A stretch of DNA of 64,000 bases from Azospirillum sp. B510 (lineage in GTDB: Bacteria; Pseudomonadota; Alphaproteobacteria; Azospirillales; Azospirillaceae). Location of the stretch: positions 248,001 to 312,000 of the forward strand of contig NC_013858.1 in assembly GCF_000010725.1 (NCBI RefSeq), in the 5' to 3' direction. The position numbers and the translations under genes are program-made. Position 1 is the stretch's first letter. Every line of letters starts with the position of its first letter. Below are positions 8,565-18,033 of the stretch, piece by piece. The notes beneath the pieces are model-generated. The model did not search any database, was not told the origin of the DNA, and saw only the letters and a program-made list of their open reading frames with translations.

Positions 8565-9374
8565 TCAGGGAATGGCGAGCACCGCGCGCACCGGCAGATG
8601 GTCCGAGGCCCGGCGGGTCAGGATGGTGCGGACCACCTCGAAGGCGGGAATTTGCAGGCCGCCCGTCACATAGATGCGGTCGAGTCGCAGGGTCGGCATG
8701 CGGGCGTGGAAGCTGCGCGGGTTGGCGACATCAGCGAAGGAGGAGGCCAACTGGCGCAGCCGGGGGGAACTGGGCGTCCATTCGTTCAGGTCGCCCATGA
8801 ACAGGGTGGGCAGGGCCGGTTGCCGCTCCACCCGCGACACTATGTCGCTGACCTGCTTGGCCCGCTCCCAGGGGTCGAGACCGAGATGGGCGACGATCAC
8901 CCGTACCGGGCGGCCCCGCACCTCGATCACCGCGTCGATGCCGCCGCGCGGCTCGCGCTTGCCGACGGACAGGTCGATGGGTTCCATCGACCGTACCGGC
9001 AGGCGGGTCAGCAGGCAGTTGCCGTAATGAGCGCGCGCGCTGTGCTTGGTCGGGGCGGCATAGGCTTTCAGCCCGGTGTGCTGCTCCAGGAAGGCGAACT
9101 GGTCCATCCCCGATTCGCCGCGATGGTGCCAGCCGACCTCCTGCAAGCCGATCAGGTCGACGTCGAGATCGCGGATCACCTGGGCTACCCGGTCCGGAGC
9201 GAAGCGGGCATCCAGCCCGACGCAGCTGTGGATGTTCCAGGTGGCGACGCTGAACGCCGTCATGCCGTCCGGAACGGGCGAGCTGCGGCGGTCGGCCGGG
9301 CGCGGGCGGCGGGTGCGGGCGGCGCGCAACGCGGCGGCGATGCGCTGGACACGGTCACGGCTGAAACGGATCAC
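8565..9374 (-). CDS. Endonuclease/exonuclease/phosphatase family protein
   Basis: The 269-residue product has the EEP (DNase I-like) fold motifs in order: ATWNIHSCVG near residue 45, DLIGLQEVGWH around residue 75 (catalytic Glu), RVIVAHLGLDPWERAKQV, LFMGDLNEW (metal-binding Asp/Asn) and RRASDHLPVRAVL at the end (catalytic Asp-His). It has no signal peptide. Members cleave nucleic acids or phosphodiesters in lipids, and the substrate cannot be told from sequence. The GTG start overlaps the stop of the upstream phospholipase D gene as GTGA, so translation is coupled. That pairing suggests a shared job in phospholipid or phosphodiester turnover, as is common for this gene pair. Confidence 0.88.
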   Translation of the reverse strand: MIRFSRDRVQRIAAALRAARTRRPRPADRRSSPVPDGMTAFSVATWNIHSCVGLDARFAPDRVAQVIRDLDVDLIGLQEVGWHHRGESGMDQFAFLEQHTGLKAYAAPTKHSARAHYGNCLLTRLPVRSMEPIDLSVGKREPRGGIDAVIEVRGRPVRVIVAHLGLDPWERAKQVSDIVSRVERQPALPTLFMGDLNEWTPSSPRLRQLASSFADVANPRSFHARMPTLRLDRIYVTGGLQIPAFEVVRTILTRRASDHLPVRAVLAIP

Positions 9375-11650
9375 GGTTTCAAATTCCTTCCCTTTGGCCT
9401 TTCGTCCGCCCTCTCGTCCTGTCGGACAGGATTCCGCCCCCGCCCGAGAAGCCGGCCGGTCAGCCAGCCGAGCCCGATCGCCACCGCCGCCATCGCCGCC
9501 AGCAGCGCGACGTCGCCGGCGTCGGGATGGGTGAGGGTGCGTTCAAGCTGCCGTCCGAGCAGAGTGAAGGCAAGGATGCCGGGCGCAAGACCGACCATGG
9601 TGCCGATCAGGTAATCGTCGAAGCGCAGCTTCGAGGCGCCGGCGGCGAGGTTCACCACCGTATAGGGCGCCACCGGCACGGCGCGCACCCCGGCCACCGC
9701 GAGGATGCCGCCGTCCGACAGCCTTTGGTTCAGGCTGGCGATCAGCGGTCCGCCATGGCGGTCGAGCAGGTCGCGCCCCGCCACCCGCCCGGTCCAGAAC
9801 ATCGCCACCGCCGAGGCGACCGCCCCGGCCATGGCGGTGGGAAAGCCCCACCACGGCCCCATGACGATGGCGGTGGCGGCGATCAGCACGGTCAGCGGGA
9901 ACATGACATAGCCGCCGGCGACATAGGCCAGCATCAACCACAGCGGTGTCAGCGGGCTGTCGCCCAGCCCGTGGAAAACCGCCAGCACGGCGTCCAGGGA
10001 TGCCCAATCGCTCAGCGCGCCGTAGCGCCACATCCCCCACAGCCCCAGCAGGGCCAGGATACCGGCCAGCGTCAGCCAGTGGCGGGTGCGCGGGATGCGC
10101 GACGGCAGCACCCGGCGCACGATCTCCACCGCGTCCACCGGATGTTCGGGATCGAAGACGCGGGCGTCGGCGACCGCGGCGGCGAGCCCCTCCGGCTCGG
10201 GGTCATGCAGCGGTTCCAGCCGGCGCCCGACCGGCCGGCGCAGCGACGCGATGGCGGCCCCCAGCGAGCCCAGCCGCCGCCGCGCCGCCGCGACCTGTTC
10301 CGGGCTGGTGCCGAGATGCTCGGCGATCAGGTCGTCGCGGGTGTGGCGGATGGCCCGGCGGGTTTCCGCATGCTCCGGTCCCGGCCCGGCCTCCAGCGCC
10401 AGGTCGCATTCGGTGTCGAGGCCCATCGAGCGGTTGTTCAGGTTGGCCGAGCCGATGCGCAGCAGCCGGTCGTCCACCACCATCACCTTGGCATGCACGG
10501 TGATGCAGGCGCCGTTGTCGGTCAGGGCGGCGAACAGGTGGAAGCGGCCATGGCGGTCGGCCTCGCGCAGCTCGCGGGACAGCCGGGCGCGGACGCCCAG
10601 CATGACGGTGTTCTCCAGCCAGCTGGTGGTGCGCACCGGGTTGACGATGATCACCTCCGGCCCGTCCTCCTCCGACAGCCGGGCCTTCAGCGCCTCGGCC
10701 ACCGCGGTGGAGGCGAAATACTGGCTTTCCAGATAGATCACCTCGCGCGCCGCGGCGATGGCCGCCAGATGGAGCGCCTCGACCTCGCGGACCTCCTCGC
10801 GCCCGTTGCAGGCGGGATCGGTGCGGGCGATGCCGACCCGCACATCGCGCAGCAGCGGCTCGAAGCCGGGCGGCCAGGGGTCGGCGGCCAGCGGGTGGCG
10901 CCGCGCCGGGCGGCCGGGCTTTGGCGCGGGGGGCGTCAGCCTCTCGCCCGTGGCCCGCGCCCAGCGGTCGCGGAACATCTCGCCCAGCGCGCGGGCCGCG
11001 TCGCCGTCCACCGCCATCATCACGTCGTGAAACGGCTCATAGGGCCTGCCGTCGGGCTGGCGCCGCCGCGGGTCGTGGCCGTGGTGGGCGCGGCTGTCCC
11101 AGCGGTTGGCGGTGATGTCCAGCCCGCCGCAGAAGGCGAGGCGGTCGTCGATGACCAACAGCTTCTGGTGATGGCAGGCGCCGGTCGGATGATCGCCGTC
11201 CAGCCGGTATTGCAGGCGCCGATGGGTCAGCCAGTTGCGCAGCATGAAGGGATGCGACCAGCGGGCGATATCGAACAGCTCGGCATAGTCCCACTTCAGC
11301 ACATGGATGTGCAGGTCGGGGCGCGTCGTCGCCAGCCAGTTCAACAGCGTGCCCAGCCGGTCGGGCCGGCGCGGGCGGCGGGTCTGCGGCATCAGGCGGA
11401 TGCGGGCGTCGAAATCCCAGGCGGTCAGATAGATGCTGCGCCGTGCCCGCCGCATCGCCGCCTTGGCCAGCGCGAAGTAGTTTTCGGCGTCGACGATCAC
11501 GCCCAGCCGGCCGGTGTCCTCCACCCGCCAGCAGGTCCGCCCCGGTTGCAGGATCGGCCGCGCCACGGCGGCGGGCGCCACGGCATCGGACTCCGTGGCG
11601 GCGGGCATCGGTCCGGCGGAGAGGAGGGGGCGGGGCGACGGGGCGTCCAT
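9371..11650 (-). CDS. Phospholipase D-like protein fused to a VTT membrane domain
   Basis: This 759-residue fusion has two halves. Residues 1 to about 500 are a phospholipase D/cardiolipin synthase-like domain with two HKD motifs, HHQKLLVIDDRLAFCGG and HAKVMVVDDRLLRIGSANLN, the second followed by a conserved NNRSMGLDTE. Residues from about 530 form a multi-pass VTT (SNARE-associated/DedA-like) domain with APYTVVNLAAGAS near residue 680. The combination is known among proteobacterial PLD proteins and points to phospholipid head-group or transphosphatidylation chemistry at the inner membrane. It overlaps the downstream EEP gene by four bases. Whether it hydrolyses or synthesises lipid cannot be read from sequence. 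Confidence 0.9.
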   Translation of the reverse strand: MDAPSPRPLLSAGPMPAATESDAVAPAAVARPILQPGRTCWRVEDTGRLGVIVDAENYFALAKAAMRRARRSIYLTAWDFDARIRLMPQTRRPRRPDRLGTLLNWLATTRPDLHIHVLKWDYAELFDIARWSHPFMLRNWLTHRRLQYRLDGDHPTGACHHQKLLVIDDRLAFCGGLDITANRWDSRAHHGHDPRRRQPDGRPYEPFHDVMMAVDGDAARALGEMFRDRWARATGERLTPPAPKPGRPARRHPLAADPWPPGFEPLLRDVRVGIARTDPACNGREEVREVEALHLAAIAAAREVIYLESQYFASTAVAEALKARLSEEDGPEVIIVNPVRTTSWLENTVMLGVRARLSRELREADRHGRFHLFAALTDNGACITVHAKVMVVDDRLLRIGSANLNNRSMGLDTECDLALEAGPGPEHAETRRAIRHTRDDLIAEHLGTSPEQVAAARRRLGSLGAAIASLRRPVGRRLEPLHDPEPEGLAAAVADARVFDPEHPVDAVEIVRRVLPSRIPRTRHWLTLAGILALLGLWGMWRYGALSDWASLDAVLAVFHGLGDSPLTPLWLMLAYVAGGYVMFPLTVLIAATAIVMGPWWGFPTAMAGAVASAVAMFWTGRVAGRDLLDRHGGPLIASLNQRLSDGGILAVAGVRAVPVAPYTVVNLAAGASKLRFDDYLIGTMVGLAPGILAFTLLGRQLERTLTHPDAGDVALLAAMAAVAIGLGWLTGRLLGRGRNPVRQDERADERPKGRNLKP

Positions 11651-11920
11651 GGGGTCCGGGCGGCTGCTGAATCCTGGGTCATAACATCTGGGAAGGCCAT
11701 TCCTTCCCCACCCTCAGCCATTTGGGGAAAGCGGCGGGGAATTGCAGCCACCCGGTCACGCCTCCGCTCGAAAAATCGGCGGGAAGCGCCGGATTTCGGG
11801 TATGGGCGCTAATTCTGTTGCCCGGCACGGGTGGGGCGCTTACGGTCGCATGTCGAACCAGCGACGGTTCCCTGTCGCCAGCTCCCATTCTCCAGACGAC
11901 TTGCCCACGCCCCTGCCGAG
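11651..11920. other. Divergent intergenic region, no gene seen
   Basis: About 270 bases lie between the PLD-VTT start and the first ABC permease. I see no ribosome site with a plausible small gene and no clear hairpin. It should hold promoters in both directions. Confidence 0.4.
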
Positions 11921-12685
11921 ATGCCGCGTCCCGTGATCCGCCGCCTGATCGATGCCGCGCCCGCCGCCCTCCTGCCGATGGCGGCGGGCATCGGGCTGGC
12001 GGCACTGGTGGCGCCGCAGCCCGATGCGGCGCTGGGGCTTCTGCGCGGGTTGATGGTGACCCTGCTGCTGACCCTGCCGTCGCTGGCGGTCGGCACCGCC
12101 ATCGGCACGCTGGCCGGAGCCTGGGCGGCGGTGGCGCCGCGCTCCGCCGGTGGGCTGCTGGGCCGGGTGCTGGCGGGAGCGGGGCCGCTGCTGCCCGGCT
12201 TCCTGCTGGCGGCGGTCGCGGCGCTCGCGGTGCGGGCGGGGGCGTCGGCGGCGCCGCTGGGCTGGACCGTGCTGTCGATTCCCGCCGCCTGCCAGGCCGC
12301 CCGGCTGGCGCGCCCCGCCATGGAGCGGGCGCTGGGTGCCGGGCCGGACGGGGCCGCGGTGCGCATGGCGCGCGGGCTGGGGCTGGACGAACGCACGGTG
12401 CTGCGCCACCACGCCTTGCCGCAGGCGGTCGCCCCGGTGATGGCGGGCCTGCGCGCCGCGGTGCTGGCGGCGATGGTCGGGGCGGTGGCGCTGGAAAGCC
12501 TGCTCGACCTGCCGGGAGCGGGGGCGCTGATGATCGATGCCGCCCGCGCCGGCTCGGCCGCCGGGGCGGTGCCGGCCCTGGTGGCGCTGGGCGGGTTGAC
12601 CGCCCTGCTGAACGCGTTGGGCCTTGGCGCCCGCGACTGGATCGACCCGGCCAACCACAGTTCGACGCCCTATCAGGGGGCGTGA
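11921..12685 (+). CDS. ABC transporter permease, DppB/OppB-like but divergent
   Basis: The 254-residue product starts at ATG 11921 and is almost entirely hydrophobic and Ala/Leu-rich, with five to six membrane spans. The cytoplasmic coupling motif of binding-protein-dependent permeases is recognisable as ARGLGLDERTVLRHHALPQA near residues 150-170. It is shorter than usual Dpp/Opp permeases (about 300-340), and the N-terminal periplasmic loop region typical of DppB is reduced. It is followed by a second permease 30 bases later and then by a double ATPase. Substrate is unknown; peptide or nickel would be the default guess from the family. Confidence 0.75.
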   Translation: MPRPVIRRLIDAAPAALLPMAAGIGLAALVAPQPDAALGLLRGLMVTLLLTLPSLAVGTAIGTLAGAWAAVAPRSAGGLLGRVLAGAGPLLPGFLLAAVAALAVRAGASAAPLGWTVLSIPAACQAARLARPAMERALGAGPDGAAVRMARGLGLDERTVLRHHALPQAVAPVMAGLRAAVLAAMVGAVALESLLDLPGAGALMIDAARAGSAAGAVPALVALGGLTALLNALGLGARDWIDPANHSSTPYQGA

Positions 12686-12714
12686 CCGCATAAGGACCCC
12701 GCACAAGGACCGCA

Positions 12715-13515
12715 ATGGCCGAGTACGACCAACCGCCCTTTTCCCACCCGCTGCCGACCGAGCCGCAGCGCGCCGGCTTCGCCCGCGGGCTGTCGGGTAC
12801 CGCCGTGCTCGCCGGGCTGGTGCTCGCCTGCGCCGCGGCGCCGCTGATGGCGGATGGCGGCGCGGTCCGCCGGCTGGATGCCGATCCGGTCGCCGCCGCG
12901 CTGTTCGACGGGCGCGGCAGCCTGTCCTTCGCGCTGCTGGTCGCGGTGCTGGGCGGGGCGTTGGGCATCGGCTGGGCGCTGCTGGCCGGGCTGCTCGGCA
13001 ATCTCGCCGGCAGCCGGGCGGAGCGGCGCCTCGCCGCCGCCGCCAACCGGCTGTCCGGCTGGCCGCTCGCCCTGCTGGTTCCGCTGGCCGGCGGGCTGGC
13101 GGGACAGGTCTGGTCGCTGGCGCTGGTCTCCGCGCTGACCGTGGCCCCCGCGGTCGCCGCCCTCGCCCATGCCGAGCTGTCGGCCCTGATGCGGGCGGAG
13201 TTCCTGACCGCCGCCCGCGCCGCCGGTCTGCCCGAGGCCGAGCTGCTGCGCCGTCATCTGATCCCGAACCTGACGCGCCCGCTGCTGGCCGCCGCGACGC
13301 TGGCCCTGCCGCGCGTGTTGGCGGCGGAGAGCTTCGCCAGCCTGCTCGGCCTCGGCCTGCCGCCGGCGCTGGGCAGCTGGGGCGCCTCGGTCGGGCTGGC
13401 GGCGCGGCTGGGCGACCCGGTGGCCCTTGCGCCGCCGGCCCTGCTGCTGGCGCTCGCCCTCTGGGCCGCCTGCGCCATCGCCGACGGGGCGATGGCCGGG
13501 AATCGCAAGCCATGA
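12715..13515 (+). CDS. ABC transporter permease, DppC/OppC-like but divergent
   Basis: This 266-residue membrane protein has about six spans. It has a clear coupling loop, AARAAGLPEAELLRRHLIPN around residue 165-185, followed by LPRVLAAESFASLLGLGLPP, which matches the end of DppC-type permeases. Its N-terminal span (GTAVLAGLVLACAAAPLM) precedes a degenerate periplasmic segment. It sits between the first permease and the ATPase gene, with the ATPase start only 11 bases downstream, so the three genes form one transcription unit. Confidence 0.78.
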   Translation: MAEYDQPPFSHPLPTEPQRAGFARGLSGTAVLAGLVLACAAAPLMADGGAVRRLDADPVAAALFDGRGSLSFALLVAVLGGALGIGWALLAGLLGNLAGSRAERRLAAAANRLSGWPLALLVPLAGGLAGQVWSLALVSALTVAPAVAALAHAELSALMRAEFLTAARAAGLPEAELLRRHLIPNLTRPLLAAATLALPRVLAAESFASLLGLGLPPALGSWGASVGLAARLGDPVALAPPALLLALALWAACAIADGAMAGNRKP

Positions 13516-13525
13516 CCGACAAGCC

Positions 13526-15232
13526 ATGAACCACATCGCCCCCCATGGCGCCGTCAAGGGCACAGCCAAGCCCGCGCCGGCCGAGGCCGAGGCGCTGACC
13601 CTGATGCTGGGCGACCGCGTCCTGCTCGACCGCGCCAGCTTCCGGGTGGAGCGCGGGCAGGTTCTGGCGATCACCGGCGGCGGCGGCAGCGGCAAGACCG
13701 CGTTGCTGGCCGCCCTCGCCGGCCAGCCGCCGGCCGGGGTGGATGTCGCCGGCTCCGCCCGCGTCGACGGGCCTCTGCTGATCGCCCAGGGCGGCCGTCT
13801 GGCGCCGCGCCGGCCCTTGGCGCTACAGGTGGCGGAGGTGGTCGGTCACCATCTGGGGCTGGATCTGCGCTCGGCGCTGCGCCGGATGGCCGATGCCCTC
13901 GATCGCATGGGCGTGCCGCCCGCCGCCCGCCGTTTCGACCTGCCGCCCGAACAGCTGCCGGACTCCCTGCGCTGGTCCTGCCTGTTCGCCATGGCGGTGG
14001 CGGTGGGGCCGGCGGTGTTGCTGGCCGACGCCCCGGCCGCCGGGCTGGATCCGACGGTGCGGCTGCGGCTTCTCCACCGGCTGGCCGACTGGGCGCGCTC
14101 GGACGGGGTGGCGCTGATCCTCGCCGGCCGGCCGGAGGATGGGTTGGCCGGCCCCGCCGACGGTGTGCTGACGCTGCGCCGCGGCCGCCTGCTGCCGCCC
14201 GTGCCGCCGCGCGGCGGACCGCTGGAGCCGCTGGAGCCGCCGGGCGCCGCCCGCCTGCATGCGCGCGGCGTCGGCATGTCCTATCCGCTCGCCCCCGGCC
14301 CGAAGGGGGAGGCGCGGTCCCTCGCCGTTCTGCATGGCATCGACCTTGATTTGCGGATGGGGGAGACGCTGGCCCTGCTGGGCGAGACCGGCAGCGCCAA
14401 GGCGACGCTCGCCCGCTCGCTGCTGTGCCTGCCGCCGCCGACGGCGGGGGCGGTGGTGTGGATGGGGCGCGACCTGACGGCCACCGCCGCACCGCCCGCC
14501 ATGGGAGACGATCCCGACCGTGGCGGCCTGCGCCGGGCCCGGCGCGACCTCCAGCCCCTGTTCCCCGATCCGGCCGCCTCCTTCGACCCGGCGATGACCA
14601 TCGGTGCCCAATTCGCCCTGCTTCTGGAAAACCTGCGCCCCGACATTCCCGCCGAGCGTCGCGACCATCATATCGACGAGGCGCTGGAGGAGGTCGGACT
14701 GCGTCCCGAGGCGGCGCTCCGCTGGCCGGCGGCGCTCGGCGTCGCGGAGGCCGTCCATGCCGGCCTCGCCCGCGCCATCCTGGCCGAGCCGCGCGTGCTG
14801 ATCGCCGACGAACCCGCCGGCCCCCTGTCGGCGGAGGAGCGCGAGCGCTTCCTCGACACGCTGATGACGGTGCGCGACCGTCGCCGCCTGTCGCTGATCC
14901 TGGCGACGGACCATTACGACGAGGGGCTGCGCGACGCCCATCGCGGCATCGTGATGCTGGCCGGACGGGTGGTGGAGAGCGCCGACGCCGGGACGCTGCG
15001 GACCGCGCCGCTGCATCCCTACAGCCGCGCCATGCTGGCCGCCGCCCATGGCGGGCGCCCGGCGCTGGACGGCGACGCGCCGTCGGCCTTCAGCCTGCCT
15101 GCCGGCTGCCCGCTGCGCCGCCGCTGTCCGCTGGCGCGGGAATTCTGCGCCCAGGCGGTTCCGGTGCTGGAGGAGGTGGCCCCCGGACATCATGTCGCGT
15201 GCCATTACTGGGATACGCCGGCCGCGGCGTGA
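13526..15232 (+). CDS. Fused double ABC ATPase (DppD-DppF type) with degenerate motifs
   Basis: The 568-residue protein joins two ATPase domains. I start it at ATG 13526, just after the permease stop; the frame extends upstream inside the permease gene. Domain 1 (about residues 15-230) has a good Walker A, GGGGSGKT, and Walker B-like LLADAPAAGLDPT, but no LSGGQ (the site reads LPDSLRWS). Domain 2 (about 255-510) has the altered Walker A GETGSAKAT, a Walker B VLIADEPAG and again no signature (WPAALGVAEAVH). The C-terminus has the oligopeptide-type cysteine cluster CPLRRRCPLAREFC. Losing both signature motifs is unusual for a working importer and may mean altered or decayed function. Confidence 0.82.
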   Translation: MNHIAPHGAVKGTAKPAPAEAEALTLMLGDRVLLDRASFRVERGQVLAITGGGGSGKTALLAALAGQPPAGVDVAGSARVDGPLLIAQGGRLAPRRPLALQVAEVVGHHLGLDLRSALRRMADALDRMGVPPAARRFDLPPEQLPDSLRWSCLFAMAVAVGPAVLLADAPAAGLDPTVRLRLLHRLADWARSDGVALILAGRPEDGLAGPADGVLTLRRGRLLPPVPPRGGPLEPLEPPGAARLHARGVGMSYPLAPGPKGEARSLAVLHGIDLDLRMGETLALLGETGSAKATLARSLLCLPPPTAGAVVWMGRDLTATAAPPAMGDDPDRGGLRRARRDLQPLFPDPAASFDPAMTIGAQFALLLENLRPDIPAERRDHHIDEALEEVGLRPEAALRWPAALGVAEAVHAGLARAILAEPRVLIADEPAGPLSAEERERFLDTLMTVRDRRRLSLILATDHYDEGLRDAHRGIVMLAGRVVESADAGTLRTAPLHPYSRAMLAAAHGGRPALDGDAPSAFSLPAGCPLRRRCPLAREFCAQAVPVLEEVAPGHHVACHYWDTPAAA

Positions 15233-15331
15233 GCGGGGGCCGACGCAACGGCTGGCTGTCTTCATGCCATTGTGTTAGCCTTTCGGAACGCAATGTCCCC
15301 GATCCGGAACGACTGCCGCAGGGGAGCCGCG

Positions 15332-16429
15332 ATGCCATCCCTGTCCCCCGATCAGAGCCCTCTGCCGGATGTGTCCCTGCTGGCCGGGCTTGCCACGCCG
15401 CTGTGGCTGGCGCGGGCGGAGGACGGGGTCGTGCTCTGGCTGAATGGCGCGGCGTGCCGGCTGCTCGACCCGGATGCGGTCGGCGGACCCTTGCGCTTCA
15501 CGCCGGCCGGGCCGATGCGGGAGACCGCCGTGCCTCGCGACATCGGCATCCGAGGGAGCGGAGGCCCGTCGGTCGAGCTGACCGTCCGCATCGATCCGGC
15601 GCCGGGCCGGGGCCTGCTGCTGGTGGAGGGGCTGGCCGACGATACCGCCCACCGGGAGCTGGCCCGCCTGAAGGCGCGGGAGGCGGAACTGGCCGACACC
15701 AACCGCCGCAAGTCCGACTATATCAATCACTTGAGCCACGAACTGCGCACGCCGCTGACGGCGGTGATCGGCTTCGCCGAAATCCTGCGCGACCAGCTGC
15801 TGGGGCCGCCCGACAGCCCGCGCTATGGCGAGGCGGCGGCACAGATCGTCGCGGCCGGCGATTACATGCTGGAATTGATCAACAACCTGCTCGACCTCGC
15901 CCGCATCGAGGCCGGACGGCTGGACCTGCATGAGGAGGAGTGCCCGCTCGCCCTGATCGTCGATGCCACCCTGTCGATGATGGCGGTGCGGGCCGAACGT
16001 GGCGGCGTCGCCATGTCGGCCCGCCTGCCGGCGGATTCGCCGACGCTGTGGGCCGATCCGTCGCTGGTTCGGCAGATGCTGACGAATCTTGTCGCCAACG
16101 CGCTGAAATTCACCGCCGAAGGTGGGCATGTGACGGTGTCGGCCGAGCGGGACGCCGATGGCGGCCTGATCCTGGCGGTCGCCGACGATGGCCGCGGCAT
16201 GGCGCCGGAGCAGATTCCGCGGGCGCTGACCGCCTTCACCCAACTCCATGATCCGGCGACGGTGGCGGAGCGCGGATCCGGCCTCGGCCTGCCGCTGACC
16301 GCGGCGCTGATCGCCCTGCATGGCGGCGGCATCGCCATCGACAGCGCGCCGGGGCGCGGAACCACCTTGCGGCTGCGCTTTCCGCCGGAGCGGGTGTTGG
16401 GACCTCCACTCCGGCCCATCCGGCCATGA
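15332..16429 (+). CDS. Soluble sensor histidine kinase
   Basis: The 365-residue protein has no membrane span. Residues 1-110 look like a PAS-type sensor (LLAGLATPLWLARAEDGVV, LWLNGAACRLLDPDAVGG). A short coiled coil, ARLKAREAELADTNRRKSDY, leads into the H-box LSHELRTPLTAVIGFAEILR around residue 135. The ATPase domain has the N-box LVANALKF, G1 DDGRGMAP and G2 GSGLGLPL. The start is ATG 15332 behind a GGGGAG site. No response regulator gene is adjacent, so it is an orphan kinase here. A strong hairpin terminator follows the stop. Confidence 0.9.
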   Translation: MPSLSPDQSPLPDVSLLAGLATPLWLARAEDGVVLWLNGAACRLLDPDAVGGPLRFTPAGPMRETAVPRDIGIRGSGGPSVELTVRIDPAPGRGLLLVEGLADDTAHRELARLKAREAELADTNRRKSDYINHLSHELRTPLTAVIGFAEILRDQLLGPPDSPRYGEAAAQIVAAGDYMLELINNLLDLARIEAGRLDLHEEECPLALIVDATLSMMAVRAERGGVAMSARLPADSPTLWADPSLVRQMLTNLVANALKFTAEGGHVTVSAERDADGGLILAVADDGRGMAPEQIPRALTAFTQLHDPATVAERGSGLGLPLTAALIALHGGGIAIDSAPGRGTTLRLRFPPERVLGPPLRPIRP

Positions 16430-16430
16430 A

Positions 16431-16463
16431 AAAGCCCCCGCTCCGATGGAGCGGGGGCCTTTC
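16431..16463. terminator. Bidirectional terminator between the histidine kinase and the cold-shock gene
   Basis: GCCCCCGCTCC and GGAGCGGGGGC form a perfect 11-bp stem (16434-16458) around the loop GAT. Five A's precede it and TTT follows it, so it can stop transcripts from both sides. It lies just after the kinase stop and 24 bases beyond the convergent cold-shock gene's end. Confidence 0.88.
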
Positions 16464-16486
16464 ACATCACAACGACCGATGAGAGA

Positions 16487-17098
16487 TCAGGCCATCTCGA
16501 CGCGCTGGGCCTCGGGGCCCTTGGCGCCCTGGCGGATGGTGACGCGGACCTGCGCCCCGTCGTCCAGGCCGCTGATGCCCGACCGTTCCAGCGCACGGAT
16601 GTGCACGAAGATGTCCTTGCCGCCGGTGGACGGGGCGATGAAGCCGAAGCCCTTCGACACGTTGAACCACTTCACCGTGCCGTCGACCAGCTCGCCGCTG
16701 TCCGAATCGCCGTAGCTGTCGGCGCCGTAGCCGCCGCGGCTGCCGCCGCCATAGCTGCCGCCGCCGTAGCCGCCGTCGTTGCCCCAGCTGTCACGCTCGC
16801 GCGGGGCGCGCGACGGACGGCTCGGGGCGGCGGTCGAGGTGTCGACCGCGTGGATGGTGGCGACCTGCGGGCCCTTCGGGCCGCGCGACAGGTCACAGGT
16901 GATGGTGGCGCCTTCGGGCAGGCTGTCATGTCCGCAGAACTGCAGAACCGTGGAGTGCAGGAAAGCGTCGGGCGACCCATCGTCGGGGGTGACGAAGCCG
17001 AAGCCCTTGGTGGCGTTGAACCACTTGACGGTGGCGCGGATGTCGCGCTGGGTGATTTCAGGAGCGCGGAAGGAGGAGCGCTGCGGACGGTCGAACAT
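16487..17098 (-). CDS. Double cold-shock domain protein
   Basis: The 203-residue protein has two cold-shock domains joined by a Gly/Ser/Tyr-rich linker. Domain 1 (about residues 20-85) has VKWFNATKGFGFVTPDD and DAFLHSTVL; domain 2 (about 138-203) has VKWFNVSKGFGFIAPS and DIFVHIRAL. These RNP1/RNP2-like motifs bind single-stranded RNA or DNA. The linker carries repeated GGYGGGSYGGG-like segments and acidic residues. Double-CSD proteins are typical of alphaproteobacteria and act as RNA chaperones in stationary phase or stress. The 256-base upstream gap leaves room for a structured 5' leader, as in other cold-shock genes. Confidence 0.93.
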   Translation of the reverse strand: MFDRPQRSSFRAPEITQRDIRATVKWFNATKGFGFVTPDDGSPDAFLHSTVLQFCGHDSLPEGATITCDLSRGPKGPQVATIHAVDTSTAAPSRPSRAPRERDSWGNDGGYGGGSYGGGSRGGYGADSYGDSDSGELVDGTVKWFNVSKGFGFIAPSTGGKDIFVHIRALERSGISGLDDGAQVRVTIRQGAKGPEAQRVEMA

Positions 17099-17354
17099 CA
17101 GTTATCGTCTCATCTGTCGTGTTAAACCCCATCCCGGCAAAAACCAAAGAAGGGACACCCGGAACAGGGCCAGCGAAGGATGATCGGTTCCGCCCCATAA
17201 TTCAATCAGGATCGCGAATTTTCCCCATAAGCGCACAACAAAATCGCCGCCGCCGCCCGTCGGAGGGGCGGGCGGGCGGGCGGGGCGGGCCCATTTCATC
17301 ATTTTTGTGCGGGTGCGGCGGGACGACTCCGCCGCGACTCACGGCCTGAACCGG
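17099..17354. promoter_or_regulatory. Upstream region of the cold-shock gene with a G-run cluster
   Basis: This gap holds the promoter and 5' leader of the cold-shock gene and the 3' region of ychJ. The plus strand at 17265-17289 has six runs of three or four G's separated by single C's, which fits an intramolecular G-quadruplex. Between it and the gene the DNA is comparatively AT-rich. No gene is seen. Confidence 0.5.
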
Positions 17355-17852
<498 letters not shown>

Positions 17853-18033
17853 GGCCTGCTCTCGGGTGATGGCTGGGCGGGTGATGGCGGGGCGCATCCA
17901 TAGCGCAGCCGCGCGCCGCTTCTCAAGAGGCTGGTTGACGCGAATGGCTGCAAACCGGCCCGGTCTTGCGCCGGGACTCCGGCCCGGTTATCAAGCCGCC
18001 CCATTCCATCCCCGTCCGGAAGGCCGCCCGCCG

